A stretch of 64,000 nucleotides of DNA. It comes from Ascidia mentula (taxonomy: Eukaryota > Chordata > Ascidiacea > Phlebobranchia > Ascidiidae). Location of the stretch: assembly GCA_947561715.1 (NCBI GenBank), contig OX387205.1, forward strand, positions 15,319,001 through 15,383,000, written 5' to 3'. The notes beneath the pieces were generated by a model. The model did not search any database. It worked only from the letters and a program-made list of their open reading frames with translations, and was not told where the DNA came from. How positions within the stretch are numbered: the stretch's first letter is position 1; the number at the start of each line of letters is the position of its first letter. The position numbers and the translations under genes are program-made. Positions 43,446 to 61,400 of this stretch are shown piece after piece.

Positions 43446-46145
43446 TTATGCGTTGAGGTTTTCTCCTTCCATAACCCAGCGGTAGTTGCTCCTGCGTCTA
43501 CGCAGCCGCACAATGGCGCTATCAATACTTGATGCCACTCTCTTGTCCCTCATATCATCGCTAAGACGGAGCCTAGCAAGATGTAAGAGTGCCACATTCC
43601 GACTTGTTGCTTTTAGGGACTGAGACAAACCAACGTTTCCCTACCAAAAGAAATATGTTATTTCTATGCCAATGATGACTAAATAGAACCAAACAGTGTT
43701 CGGTCTTACTTCAATCAAGTTGTGAGCCTCTGGAAGTTGGGTGCCCGGATGTCGTTGATAAACTTTCACAAGAGGCCTGTTTAAGCGCTCTCTAGTGGTC
43801 AAATCGTTGTATGCAACCGGTCCCAGTGAGTAGCCTTGAGCCTTCTCTGTTAGGTCATAATGTCTTTGTGACCTATGAATGGCCGCTCTGTTTTCGCCAT
43901 GATTGACTTGCAAATGTTGCTGTGGACAAAATTATGTAATGATTCGTACAACTTGTCGTCAAATTGTCCACTAGTATTTTTCACTCACAGTCAAAGTAAC
44001 TGTTTCGGCGATTTTTTGAGTCATTCCATTGTTCACGGTCAAATGAGCCATTTTCTGTTCCGACTGACACCTAAGAATGCAGAAAACAACTGTTAATCTG
44101 TTGTATGAACAAGGGACACACCTTGAGCAAAGTAGGTATATGTGAAGAAAACTCGTGGGTGAAACCATTGCCGACCTGTCGATGACGTCACGTATTTCAC
44201 GCCTAAGCGCGGCCGAACTTTGACGTGCATCATTGGCTGATTGGACAGCTTCGGCAGCTTCAGGCGTGTAAGGGCCAATAGGATCCGGTTCCGGTGTTTC
44301 TGGTGCCTCGTAAGGCCTGGGTACACAAAACATTTCTGTGTAGATTACGTGCTTTCTTAACACAATATAAAAAAAACATGTAAATGCGACAATTAAAATA
44401 AATTACAGCAGCGTTGTGTTCGGTTAAGTTTCGTAGGGTAAAACCAAACCATTTTAAGTGTTATTTTAATTCCTGGTTGGGGGCGATACGGTTGCCATAA
44501 ATCGCATGCAAACAATGGAACAGCGAACAATATGTCGCGCTTATAACTGACTCAAGTGCTCGTATCACTTGTAGTGGCGAGACGCACAGCTTGGGCAAAC
44601 AATGATAAGTAGCATACGTGGTAAGCGAGTGTACTTTCCTATAAATTCAGTCAGCTTCGTTTTGTTACAAACGACTTCCACCTTCACTGGGAATTACAAA
44701 ACACAATAAAACATAGATTTTGTTGTCACTGTTCGCAACTTGAGTAAAACTACAAACAAGTTTTTATTTGATTTAACAAATATGTTTGTGTTACGCCTGT
44801 TTTACCTTCTTCTTTACGTTAGTAGGAGGACCCAATGTAACATTCCAAAAATTACCCTGTAGAATTTCGTCCAGTTGGAGAAGACGGTCGCACAGATATT
44901 CGTCCAGAGGATGGTCTTGCCGATGAAACGGCATGGGTTACAAGATCTAAAACTCGGTTGCGTTCCTGAAGAGTGTCCGACAACCTCTTGCGAGCAGTTG
45001 CCAAAACCTTGTTAAAGTAAATTTAAAGCTTTGATCGACAAAATTTTACCCACAGCAACATAAACTGTTTTCCAACATATAAAAAAAACGATAATAACGG
45101 GCTAAAAATATGTTTTTGACCTGCAGCTGTTTCTGTGTTGCTCTTAACTCCCCTTCTAATGTTCGCTTGATGCGGAGTAATGACAGTCTTTCTGTGCTCA
45201 GCAAATTATCGGCCCCATCCAATTCCTGTAATATTTACAATAAGCTTATTTCAAGCCAAATGGTATTTTTTGTACTAAATGGTTCATGACATAAATTTTT
45301 AGTGAAAATTTCAGGTGGTTCCCAGGAAATTTATGCTGTGATTGATAAACCAGTTGACCTTCTATGACATTCTGGTGAATTAAACGAGTTTTGACCCATC
45401 AATATAAGTATGATTGGAGCAAATGGCTGGGGATAATGTGACCTACTGGATCGAATGACACTTCACTCATATCCATTACGGCAACATGATACAGATACCA
45501 ACCCCACACCAGTTAAAACAATGAAAAATTTGTGTTGGTCTGGATGAGACATGAAAGAAAACAAACAAAGCAAAAAGCTGAAAGGTGGAGCATTTTTTGT
45601 CCTTTGAGGCAAAAAAATAGTTCAGACAAAATATAATTATATTTGTTAACTTCCAGAATTGTTGTGCATTAAAACACAATTCTGCACTTGGAGTGTAACA
45701 CAACTTTTACAAACCTATCCATGCCACAGATATTTCCTTTTATTACACTAACCCGTTCTCTTGAAGGTCGGGATGTTCTGATGAATATGCTTTGTTTATT
45801 CAAAAGTATGTCTTTCCTGATATGCTCCAAAGTCTTTTCTAAAGCCTCTTTTCCTCGAATTAAAGATTTAATTTCTTCATTTGTGTCAAGAAGACTTTCT
45901 CTCAACTTAACTACGACAACTCTGGTATGTCTGACATAACTGTGCACTTTTGCATTACTCTGCTGTGCGCAATTATCTCTGAGTGTTGGCAATGGATCCA
46001 ACTGACGTCCTAGATCTGTTCCTTTATCACTTTTTTGAATGACATTCTGTGAAACTTTAATGTTCTTGACAGTTGCATCACGCCAACATTCCGGTCCAAT
46101 AGTTGCCGTCGCTAATGGCAAAGTTGCCCAAGTTCCAGTGGCCAT
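43446..46145 (-). CDS. TEKTL1: Tektin-like protein 1 (CCDC105)
   Basis: A coiled-coil tektin relative located inside the doublet microtubules of sperm axonemes. Seven exons read on the minus strand: 46145-45753, 45225-45121, 45007-44856, 44316-44176, 44070-43989, 43919-43710 and 43640-43446. They give 425 residues (human about 499). The N-terminal coiled coil has LLDTNEEIKSLIRGKEALEK and RKDILLNKQSIFIRTSRPSR. Then come TERLSLLRIKRTLEGELRAT, RNRVLDLVTHAV and the diagnostic PEPDPIGPYTPEAAEAVQSA, VNNGMTQKIAETVTLTQHL and LNRPLVKVYQRHPGTQLPEA. These match the CCDC105 pattern as I remember it, rather than tektins 1-5, and the RPNVELCRD nonapeptide of true tektins is replaced by RPLVKVYQRH. The C-terminus is Arg-rich. 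No neighbouring gene is functionally related. Confidence 0.88.
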
Positions 46146-47148
46146 TCTTGGTGTAAGCTGGAGCCGATTCTTGTTTGAAGTTACTTATCGTTTGTTGTCG
46201 TCAATTACAATCGTAGGCTTTCATAAAATACAGTGATCTTTTTTTCAAGCCGACCACGGCCTACATTCTATAAATGCAAATAAATTAAAATGCAATAATT
46301 GCTACTATGTAAAAAAAACTTTTCAATCACCTTCACAGCACAAAATCAGCTAAGCGTCTACTTTCGTTGCTAAGATACGGTATTTAATTAAACGCCTGAA
46401 TAAGCACAATTTTTTTGAAAGTAATTTTTTATGAAAAACTCAAAAAGCCTTCATTGAACTTGAGGTGAATTAATTGTTTTACCCTAGTTAGAATTCTTCA
46501 AATAATTCACGTTATTTTATAAGATTTGAAAATTTTTTGATATTTGAACTGAAACACAAAAATATGTCAAAATGTCTACATTTTCCATTTTTTGCTTTAT
46601 TAAAAATAAGTTGATAAAAACATGAAGATATGTCATGCAACTGTCCAAGATATGTCATGCACATGAGATATTTTTACAAAGCAAAGGGTCAGAGGTTATC
46701 AAAAAGTCACATGTCCGATACAAACAAATACAATTGTCATACTGGCGAAACTAGAGAAAAGGGTTAGAAAATAGTTACACTTGACTGAACACATCTTACA
46801 AATACTTTTTACAACCGATACGGCATTAATGAAATTTTGTATATTTATACCACCAAAATAATCTACGGAAAGTGTTAAGATTCAAGAGACTCACAAATAA
46901 ATTACAAGCTCGTGAATTTATTGAATATTATGCCTGGTAGCGTCAACAACAAGTTGTTTGTCAAAACGATTGGCGAAACTAAAATTGTAACTTTTTTGAA
47001 TGATTTGTGAAAATATTTGTGAGTTGTGTTCATTTAGGCGTTTTATTTATTTCGTATTTCACCTAATTCGTCAGAATGACAATATAAACAAATAAAAGCA
47101 GGAAAACTTCGTCATTCTGCAGCGTTTGTTACAAGGAAAGGGTGGAGA
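46146..47148. other. Intergenic, 1 kb, between divergent TEKTL1 and DPP7
   Basis: AT-rich with no ORF or repeat I can support. It may hold promoters for both genes; no TATA box was placed with confidence. Confidence 0.5.
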
Positions 47149-50100
47149 ATGGTGAAGTGTGCTGTTGTTCTGTTCTGTTCGCTTGTCTTGATCAATTCCG
47201 TTCAATGTAAAGATATTTTTGAAAAAATTGATGAAGCTGTGTTCGAAGAACGATATATCCCTCAGTTCAAAGACCACTTCAACCTGAAAAGCCACCTAGA
47301 TGAAGTTTTTCAACAAAGATACCTCATAACAGGTATGTGCTCCAGATTGGAAAATATGTCGTGCGCGGAGGATTTATCCTCCGCGCAGAATTTTTAAAAT
47401 CGGTCAAAAATCCGCGCAATTTTCGTGATTTTACTAGCAATCCGCGCAAAAATTATTAATCCGCGCACAAATCGCTCCTAGTCTTGCAATACTGGATGAC
47501 TTTTCCCCAAGAAAAGACCGCAAAAACTGCTCTGCACCATTGTTCTGTTTGAAGGCTTTTGGATATGCTTCACTGACCTGTGCGTTGATTTTTTCTCTCC
47601 TTCTCTCGAAAATCAGGAACAACGAAAAAAGGACAAGGCCGACCGGGGCGAATCCAATATTTGCCAGCTGTATTTTATAATGGCGTAAAAAAAACGCATT
47701 ACATATTCGTCCAATTTGGAAACCCATTTGATCTTTTTTTTGAATTGTTTGGCCGAGTTTTCTGCCAGCATATATTGGAAGTTAAAGTCAACCTTACTTG
47801 ATGTAGTTTGGGGGAATATGTTTCAAACTCACTTTGCCTAATGTTTGATCACATTAAGACGGAAGATTGCGACCCAAGCAAAGAGCCATTTTCTAAAATG
47901 AATGTTTCTACAGCTCGGTTGCTTGAGTTTTCTTTCTTTGTTCCTAGAACGTTCACCAAAGTTTCTTTCGATGATGGAAGATCGTTTAATGCTGCCTTAT
48001 TTAACGAAAGAAAGTTTATCCGCGCCATATAGGTACATCGACCCCGAGCTATATGCGAAAATTGGTCTGGAATTTTGCTTGGTTTTTCATATTATGTATG
48101 CAAAAACAGGCACTGAAACAGTTGCCGAATCTTTCTACCGAGTAAGTTGGTCTCTGCCCCATGCAATCCAGTGTGACGAGGCGTTATACGAGATGGCCAC
48201 ACTTTATGTTGAAGGCAGCAAGAAACATGGAATGGCACTTCATCCCAGTATCGAAAGGTCGTCGGAGTAAACATAGGCATGGCGCTGCTTCTAAAGTGGT
48301 TACACGACAAAAAAAATTAGGAACCAAAGTTTCCCTTTCTTGTATAAATTTTCGTGATGGCAACTAAGTTACAAATGAAGTGTAAATAAAGTTATGGCGT
48401 TTTGAAACACTTGTTTTTGCTTCACGGTTGTTTGTGGCAAATGGTTTTGTTAGGTTATACGTTGTAGCTCCGTGCCAGAAAGAAGAACACTAAAAATACA
48501 TTAATAAGTTCCTAGAGAAAAGGCTACGACCACGGGATTCCAACCCGCAACCCTCCAAACAGCTTTCGCCACCCGTGCCAACTACGCCAAGTCATTGTAG
48601 CAGACAGCCGCTTAAAAAACGAATATGATCATCTGTGAAAAGTGCAATTTCATTTAAGTAAACGCTTCTAACATTAAAGGATTATGAATCGGTTCTCAAA
48701 AATACATTCTTCTAATATTCATTGCCAAAGGGAAAATAGACTTGTTACTAAAGGCACAGTCTACCAAACAACAAAAAATCTACTACAATCCGCGCAAAAA
48801 AATCGCTAGTCCGCGCACAATCCGCGCAATCACCACCTACAGAAAAAAATCCTCCGCGCAGTTTGCAAACTTTCCAATCTGGTATGTGCTACTGTATTGT
48901 AGTGATTGTTTTGCTTTGGCATTAATTATTTTTGGACACCAAATTTATCAGGTAGGCCTAGGCTACTCCATAACTTGTCAGATTGAAAAGTTTGTAATTT
49001 TCGCAGGGTATTTTTTTCAGCTAACTTCAATTTTGAGGATAATGCATATTATAAAGATACCACAAGGTGAATAGAACAATTTTCCTATTCACCTTATGGT
49101 AATAGGAAACTTGGCTAGAATTGTTGATACAGTCTAAGCCTACATGTCCAGTGTTGTCACTTTATTGGACTCTAAGCAAACACCTGATCACATGCCCACA
49201 TTAATATGTAACTTGATGTTTTGTTGTCTGCCTGTGGTGACTGGTACTATTGTCATGAGTATTTGCAGTGGTTGTTTGTGACTTTTGTTTTAATGGCTGC
49301 AGTATATTGAAATGTCAAATTTATTCATTGTGAAGCAGTGATTTTACAGTAAAAACATGGTGTATTTCCAGATGTACTGAAATCTGATTTTTTCCTAAAA
49401 TTTTTTTTTGTCCTTACCTTTTTAAAATTAATAATGTCATTTTTTCACCAAGAACTATTTTACAGAACAGTACTGGCATAAGGGAAGTGGGCCAATATTT
49501 TTTTACACTGGAAATGAAGGAAACATTGAAGGTTTTCAGAAAGCTTCCGGTCTTCTGGTCGACCTTGCACCCAAAATGGGGGCAATGGTTGTTTTTGCTG
49601 AACATGTAGGTTCTGAGTTGTGGTGCAGGACACACTGGTAACAAGTCTGTTATACAGAGATACTATGGTTTATCACTCCCATTTGGCAACAAATCCTTTA
49701 CATCTGAAAACATTGGATTGCTTACAATAGAACAGGCTATGGCTGACTATGCCTACTTAATAGTTCATTTAAAGGAAACCTACAATGCAACCGATATTCC
49801 GGTTATAGGTTTCGGTGGAAGGTAAACTTTCCTTATCTAGATTTTAATTATTCAGAATTTAAGTTAAAACAAAATTGTATTATTAGCTATGGTGGCCAAC
49901 TTGCAGCTTACATGCGGATGAAATACCCAAACCTGATAACAGGTTCATTATCAGCTAGTGCTCCATTGTATTGGATCACAGGGTATGGAGACAGACATGG
50001 TTTCTGGAAATCGGTCACAGAGATATTTGGTAAACATGGTCAAAATTGTGTGGACAGGGTTAGGCAAGGCTTTAAAGAAACAGAAAAGTAAGCATTTGAA

Positions 50101-51425
50101 ATTATCTTCCATTATAAGGCTGTCCTTAATGTATGGACTAATTTAATTAGTGTGTGTAATTTACTGATGCGTTTTTGCAGCCTTGCAGAGAAGAACAAAT
50201 ATTCTGAAATCTCAGCTGCATTTAAGACTTGCGAGCCTGTAACAAGTGAGACATTGCACCATCTGTACGGCTGGATTAGAAATTCATTTACAGACCTTGC
50301 AATGATGAATTATCCCTACCCATCAGACTTACTGGCACCTCTGCCTGGTCATCCTGTTAAGGTAAATAAAGTTGATGCAAATGAACAATTATTTTATGGA
50401 ACTCTCAAAACTATTTATTTATCCTTCAGGCAGCATGTGAAATGATAGTTAGCGCTTCATCGGCAATTGAAGGTTTGGCTGCAGGAGCTGGACTCTTTTA
50501 TAATGGGACAACCACGGAATCTAAAGTTAATTCTCTTCAGTGCTTTGATATTATGAAGGAGTATGTAGAGTGCGTTGATCCTACTGGTTGTGGCCTTGGC
50601 AATGATGCAATGGCATGGAATTATCAGGTATTTTTGAAATTTAGTTTTTTTTTTGAATACGTTCCTGTAAAACCTGACGCTTTACACAGGGATGTACAGA
50701 GATTATCCTTCCTGGGGGAACCACAAATGTGACTGACATGTTCCCACCCATGCCTTTTACATTAGAAATGAGAGATGAATACTGTGAGAAGAATGTTGAA
50801 GTTACTCCAAGAAATAAATGGCTGAGTATTAATGTATACTTATTAGGAAATAATATGTAACATAATAATAAAGCTATACAGTTGTTTGTATTTTTATTCT
50901 TTTCTGTTGGTTGTTACGTAGAATCCTTGCGACAGTTGTTTGAACTTACTGCATTGCATGTAGCATTTTAATTTAGCTAAATAATACTCATATTTTAATA
51001 TTAGGCTTGGAATAAGTCTGGCATATATGTAGTTTAAATACCAATCCAAATCAATTATTACCATGTAACATGGAAAACATTGGTAATAATAACATTTTTT
51101 GTTGTAAAGTTTTGGACAGAGAACCTTAACAAAGCATCAAACATAATATTCTCCAATGGTGATATTGACCCTTGGAGAAATGGGGGAATTCTTACTGATC
51201 TTTCTCCTACCATTAAAGCTCTTACTGTTGTGGGAGGAGCACATCATTTTGATCTGAGGTAATAGATTAAAACATATCAGCAAATTCTATGATGACATCA
51301 CATTACCAGACATATTTGTCAGGGGTACCCACAAAGATGACCCACAGTCCGTTATTGACGTCCGAGAGAAGGAAGCGTCGATCATAATGGACTGGATAAT
51401 GCAATACTGGATGAAAAAACTTTGA
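47149..51425 (+). CDS. DPP7: Dipeptidyl peptidase 2 (peptidase family S28)
   Basis: A lysosomal or vesicular serine peptidase removing N-terminal dipeptides after proline or alanine. Nine exons fit: 47149-47332, 49466-49605, 49658-49821, 49887-50087, 50181-50361, 50430-50627, 50690-50833, 51110-51258 and 51323-51425. The product is 487 residues (human 492). A signal peptide (about 20 residues) precedes DHFNLKSHLDEVFQQRYL and GSGPIFFYTGNEGNIEGF. The nucleophile is Ser 163 in GGSYGGQ. DLAMMNYPYPSDLLAPLPGHPVK and DPTGCGLG are typical of DPP7 rather than PRCP. The charge relay is completed by Asp 424 (NGDIDPW) and His near 449 (GGAHHFDLR). Potential N-glycosylation sites are present. Intron 1 contains a 1.5-kb hAT-type insertion beginning only 9 bases after the exon, so the donor GTATGT abuts and overlaps its target duplication. 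Confidence 0.95.
47342..48882. mobile_element. 1.54-kb hAT-type element with subterminal CCGCGCA repeats and 8-bp target duplication
   Basis: Ends read CCAGATTGGAAA and, inverted, the same. The octamer TATGTGCT flanks both sides (47334-47341 and 48883-48890). Clusters of CCGCGCA (often TCCGCGCA) and its inverse lie at 47360-47470 and 48785-48865. Inside, frames at about 47902-48270 carry phrases such as YAKTGTETVAESFYRV that recall proteins of animal hAT-like elements, but they are broken. It is a decayed or non-autonomous copy in DPP7 intron 1. Confidence 0.92.
48524..48600 (-). repeat. tRNA-like segment (pol III A and B boxes), probably SINE-derived
   Basis: Read on the minus strand, TGGCGTAGTTGG (48578-48589) matches the A-box consensus. 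GGTTGGAATCC (48535-48545) matches the B box except for one base. No acceptor stem of seven pairs was found, so it is not called a functional tRNA. It lies inside the hAT-type element. Confidence 0.45.
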
Positions 51426-51680
51426 CTTTTGTGTATTGTTTCCTACAAATTATTGATTTTTTCATGAAAATAGTGCAAATTTTCTATTCCTCACAATGTA
51501 ACTTGTGCTGCATGTGCATACACTGTTGATTTGAACTTGATGCAAATCATTAAAGGATTCTTTTTATTTCTCCAGTGCAACTTCAAGCAGGCAACATAAA
51601 AACATAGTTACATCCCAAAGATAACTTGGCACCAAAAATGGTTTTCGCTATTCTCTAAACCAATCAAAATGTTTCCGTTA

Positions 51681-55487
<3,807 letters not shown>

Positions 55488-58400
55488 ATGTCAACCATTG
55501 CTGACAGTGCTGGTGTAAGTAACCAATGCACAAAATGTTTGCTTGTGTCACTTACAAATTCACTTTCCAGTCACCAATTTCAAATGCCAGCACTGCTGAT
55601 ATGGACCAAGGTGATGTACCTGAAAAGCCAAGGCGTGGTCGTTTGACAAATCAGTTGCACTACTTACGAAAAGTCGTATTGACTGGATTATGGAAGCATC
55701 ATTTTGCTTGGCCCTTTCATGCCCCAGTTGATCCTGTAAAATTGAACCTGCCTGTGAGTAATTTTGTGTTTTAGTCATTTTGTAGTTGTTGTAATTTCCT
55801 TGTTAGCACAAATTTTGCATTTGTGTAGGATTACTTTGAGATCATCAAACACCCAATGGACATGGCACTTATCAAGAAGAAACTAGATACAAATCAGTAT
55901 TACTCAGCCAAGGAGTGTCTGCAGGACTTCAATTTGATGTTTTCTAATTGTTATATTTATAACAAGGTTAGTTTGTAGCTTGACTTGCACCCTGCATGTT
56001 TCCTTACAATTCCAAGCCTAAATATATTCAGCCAACTGATGATGTGGTACTCATGGCTCAAACACTGGAGAAAAATTTCCTTCAAAAAATACGCGACATG
56101 CCAAAAGATGAGGTTGAAATTCAACATCCAACAAAGGGTAAAAGCAAACCAAAAAAAATTCCCCGTGGTGGTGCCGTTACCACAAGAAATAAAGTTGCAC
56201 AGGTGAAATTGTGGTTTAATGTGCTTTAGCAAATTATGCAATTGTAAGTGATAATTTGCAGCCCCCTCAACCACAACACACTGTGACCTCGAGCAATGAT
56301 GCAGTGATCCCTTCATATCCTGCATATGAAACAGAAGCTCAAACTACCATTCCACAACCAAGTGATTTATCACCTACTGCTGTTGTCACATCAGTACCAC
56401 AACCTAACAAAAATGTATGAAATGCTATTTATGTAAATTAGTGAATTAAGGATTTGATTGTTGAAAGACTAAAAAAACAAATTAAATTGTGTCCTTGACA
56501 ATATAGACTTGGGGCCTAAACCCAAACTAGTTTTAAACCAGACAAACAACTTTAAAAGTTGGACAGTGAACTGTATGTGGCAATTTAATTACGAATATTT
56601 TAGGTGGTTGTGCAGGCGCCAACAATTCCTACAAAACCAAAGAAAGGAGTTAAAAGAAAAGCCGATACGACAACTCCAGTCATCACCACAGTAGCTGGAA
56701 AAATTCCTACTGCTCCGTCACCGGAACAGGATACCTCTCATAATGAAGACTCATCCCTGGGCATGGATGATATTGATCCAACTGAGACGACCACACGAGT
56801 GCCTGGCAGAGTCCAATCACTGGGAAGAAGGGAAAGTTCGGGGAGAACGATACGACCTCCAAGATCGCGTGACCTTGACTCGGAGGAGAGTGTAAGTATC
56901 GTGATTTCTGCTATTGTTTCATTAAAATTGCTTGTTGCGAATAACCTTCTATTTTTTCTGCAGGAACACAATAACAAGCGTCAACGAATAACAAAACTGA
57001 CTGAGCAGATGAAATATTGTAGCAATATTTTAAAAGAGCTGCTGTCAAAAAAACATGCGGTGAGTTCATTATTATCAACTTGGGAAAGTGCATAGTATAA
57101 TTTTCAATACATTTGATGTTCAACCTTCAGGCGTTTGCATGGCCATTTTATAAACGAGTTGATGCAGAATCACTTGGTCTCCATGATTATTATGAAATGA
57201 TCAAACACCCTATGGATCTGGGTACCATGAAAAAGAAAATGGATAATAGGTAGGAATTCAACAAACACAATGAGTAGGCTTGTGTTATCAATTATTTTTG
57301 TCTGTAGAGAATATGCAACACCTGACGAATTTGCCTATGACATGCGCGTCATTGTAACTAATTGCTACAAATACAACCCTCCAGATCATGATGTTGTTGC
57401 GATGGCAAAGAAACTATCTGATGTCTTTGAAATGAAGTGAGTTGATAATAAGAAGTTTTAAAATGTTGTTGTAAATATTTTCAACTTTAAGATTTGCAAA
57501 AATGCCCGATGAGCCAAAAATGGACCCCTCACTTTTTTCTCATCAATCTGTTTCCAAAACTGATGTGATGGGCGTGGCTGGGGAAAAAATAAAAAAAGAT
57601 AAACGAAGAAATAAACATCGCCATATGTCACCTGACGATAATGGGGTTAGTTCCTCTGATGAATCGTCCTCTTCTTCATCGTGCAGTGAGGGGAGTGAGA
57701 GAGCAGTCAAGCTTGCAACTTTACAAGATCAGGTTAGTAGACACAAATAGTTCATGGATCTTAAATGAAATCATTTTAAAATTTTTCACATTAACTTCAG
57801 TTAAAAGAAGTTCATCAGAAGTTATCAGAATTGACTGAGCAACAAACCCATCTTTTAAGTGAAGACCCGAAAAAGAAAAAAAAGAAAAAAAGGGAGAAAA
57901 CCAAGTCCAAACACAAGCTGGTAAGCAAGTATCCTTTATTCATTGTTTATTGGTCCATCAGATTTGTTAAAGTTACAGAAATAAGTTGAGGTGTTAGGCC
58001 AGCAAAGATTTGCTTGGGGTTTAGTTCCGTGGCTATCAACTGTTTATGCTTTGAGGCCACCTATACAGTAATGCTGAAGCCTAACCCCAGAACTATAGAC
58101 CATCTTTGTGACATCCTGATTTAATGCAGTAACAAATACATATCAATATTGCTTTGTTGTTTGCAATATTGCTCTACACCCAGAGATTAAATCAGGCAAA
58201 TGATTTCAATCAATTATACAGGAGGAAGTTGGAAGCAAATTAAAACGCAAGTCAAAGAGCTCGAAAGCAGAGATCAGTCAAGCGATACCTCCCGCTCAAG
58301 TATCCAACTCAAATGTACCGATGTCTTCGAGCAAACTTCCAACAAGCAAACAAAAAACAGAGTCAACTAAGAAGGGCAGAAAGGGGTAAGGATAATAGAT

Positions 58401-61400
58401 CAATAAAATGACAAGCAGATATTTAGCTTTGGTTAATATTTAATCACAATCCGTTTGTTGGCACAAAATCTTTTTACATGTGATTTTTATTATTGTTTTT
58501 AGTAAAAACAGCAAGAAAGTGTCAAGTGGCGCTTCAGATATTTATCAGTACGAAAGCGATGAATTTGACAACGAGGAAAGCGAATCTGCCAAACCAATGA
58601 CATATGATGAAAAACGACAACTTTCTCTTGACATAAATAAACTGCCTGGTGATAAACTTGGGAGGGTTGTTCATATTATTCAGGTGACAGTGATGTTTTG
58701 ACTTGTGGAACCCGACACTATGACAAAAGGCTGACATAATTTTAATTTTTAGACGAGGGAACCATCTCTAAAGGATTCCAACCCTGATGAAATAGAGATT
58801 GATTTTGAAACATTGAAACCATCAACATTGCGTGAATTGGAAAAATATGTAATGACCTGTTTGAGGAAAAAACCCAGGAAACCTTACAGTAGGTTTTGTG
58901 GTTTTTACTTCATGGTCTTTAGTGTCAGCTGATGTAACAAGGGTTAAAAATCTTTAACTAAATGTTGCCATTCACAGGCGTATCCAGGATATTTTAAAGG
59001 GGGGGGTCAAATTTTTTTTGGAAATTCCCTGATTTACCGGTGTAAACTAAGCTTAATTGTGGTCGAACATTGCGAAATACGAAAATCAGTGTTGTCGCAA
59101 ATCTGTCACATTAACATAAAACGGTGGCTTCCTGGTTTGCACAATTGTGTAACGCTATGGAACATTCGACATGAATTTTTGCGGTAGTGTTTGCGCCGTA
59201 GTTTAAATACTACTACTTTGTAAGAAAGGCTTGAATATATTTGTAACCAAAAGGGATCAAACGTGGGCGTACGTTATTAAGAAAATATACAAATAAAAAC
59301 TATTTGCATGCGGTGGTCTTCTAGTCCTCTTTGCACCTATGCGAGCGCTAACAGTTGTTTTCAACATGCGTAATATTGGTAACGTGTTTAACAATTAAAC
59401 TAATTGACTTACACAAGAAAACCGCCATTACGACAACGTGACCACTAAAAAAACGACATTGCGTCCTAAAACTGAGGAAAAATGACACTTGTTTCGTAAC
59501 AATGCAACATGTTTGGTAACAATGCCAGTGTTCGATGACAATGCTCCCTGTTTGGAAACAATGGCGAATGCAAGCACGATGCGGTTTTTAGGTCATCGTT
59601 TATAAAAATTTCTGGTTTTCACAGAAATTTCGACAAAAAATACAGTAGTGTTTGTTTAGCTATCAAAACGGACCAAAATATTTCACAAAAGGGGGGTTCC
59701 GGACCCCCCTGGATACGCCCATGTTGCTAAATACAAAGTGGAATATTTGTGTGATAACACAACTGAAATTATTGTAGCCAAAAAACAACCAGCAACTAAG
59801 GAACAAATGACACAAAAGAAAAAAGAAGAACTTGAGAAGAGACTCGAGGATGTCAGCGATAAACTTGGGATGCAAAAGAAACCAAAGAAAAGTAAGAAAT
59901 AATTACTGGTGTAACCGGGTTCTGTATGGAAAGCAATATCCACAATAGTAAACAATGTTCCTAGTTTATTTTTCGACAGTCCGGGCAAAGTGGTAATGAA
60001 AATAATTTCCCATTGCAAACTGACCATTTTCAGGAAATTTATACATGTTTAAATGATAACAAAACTTTGTCAATACTAGTTGTTGTTTGAAAATAAACAA
60101 CTCATCCTCGGGTTTTTACAACAATCTAAGAAAGTGTCTGTTGTTTGAGGTAACAGCATTAACACCAACTTTTGTCCTCAACCGAAACATTTAGGTTGAT
60201 GCTTCATGAAGAATAATTGATTAAAGTTACACACATAATTTTCCTGATTATGCAATTGTACAATATTTTTAGATAAGTAATAGGTTGAAACTGTGCGTGT
60301 ACACATCCTGTCTGCAGCTCGCCAATATTAGGGCTTTTTTGCACATATATTGATAGGCTACTGTTTGGGATTTCCGGTTGTTATTGGTATTGACCAGATT
60401 TGTCAGGATGAAGAAATAAATGTCCTCAATAATTACTGTTTCATATTTTGAAGACAACAAAATGTTTATTGTCATGTATATTGTGTTGTAGATAAAGCTG
60501 CACCATCAGTTGGAGGGAGTCGGTTGTCAGCCAGTTCAAGCAGTTCGTCTGGATCAGACGACTCTTCCTCGTCGAATTCATCAGACACGTCCGATTCAGA
60601 ATCAGGTAGTTAACTCCAGTTTGGTGAGTAACCCACACCTTGCATCGCACCAAGAGGAAAGCAGCATTATTGAAATGCTTTTATGGTTGCAAAATATTGG
60701 GGAAATAAGTTCTCTACCTCAAAGCATTGTTTCGTGAAACAATTAGTGCCAGGACATATACACAAATTTCACACCAATATTGACTGTGTTTAAACCTGAC
60801 TGAAACTTTGTGCTTTAAACTATATGTATGAGCTGGTATGAAAGGTTAGACAGAAGCTAAGGGCAAACGAGCTACTTATATGGCACACACACTATTGGCA
60901 TATGATACAGCAATGCATTTTGTATACTCCATGTGTATGTGCTATGGTTGTCTACTTAATTTTCTCTGTTTTGTCTAAGCTGCTATATTGCAATGCTGTT
61001 CCATGTATTTCTCAACTTGTAATTTGAGGACAATGTATTGATGTGCAGCTGTTTATGTCAAACTGTTGTTGAAAATGTTGGTTTTGATCTCTGCTAGCAT
61101 TTGATTCTATATTGGGTTTATGGCAACTGCACACTTCATTCAGCTGGTATGGTTGGTCTTAGTTGCAACTTGCATCACAGCTTTTAAATGTGGTGTGCAG
61201 TTGTTGTTACTGGAAGTGTTCCAGTTTAAAGCTGGACTTGAAATCTGTATCAATTGCCAAGTAGTGTTGAGTGCCAGTTAAGGGCCAGAATTGCCTTCCA
61301 CAAAATCCACATTAATATAAAACCTGGAATAGTCTTTCTACCAGCCCCTTCTGTTGTGTCTTCATCTTGTTTTTGAATAGTTTTGTATTGTGTATTTTCT

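Noticed and set aside
47434..47727. 97-codon minus ORF inside the hAT-type element
   Set aside because: There is no family likeness and it lies within a decayed transposon interior.
49058..49098. Short hairpin (ACAAGGTGAATAG and inverse) in DPP7 intron 1
   Set aside because: Arms of about 15 bases with a 10-base loop are common in AT-rich introns; there is no further support.
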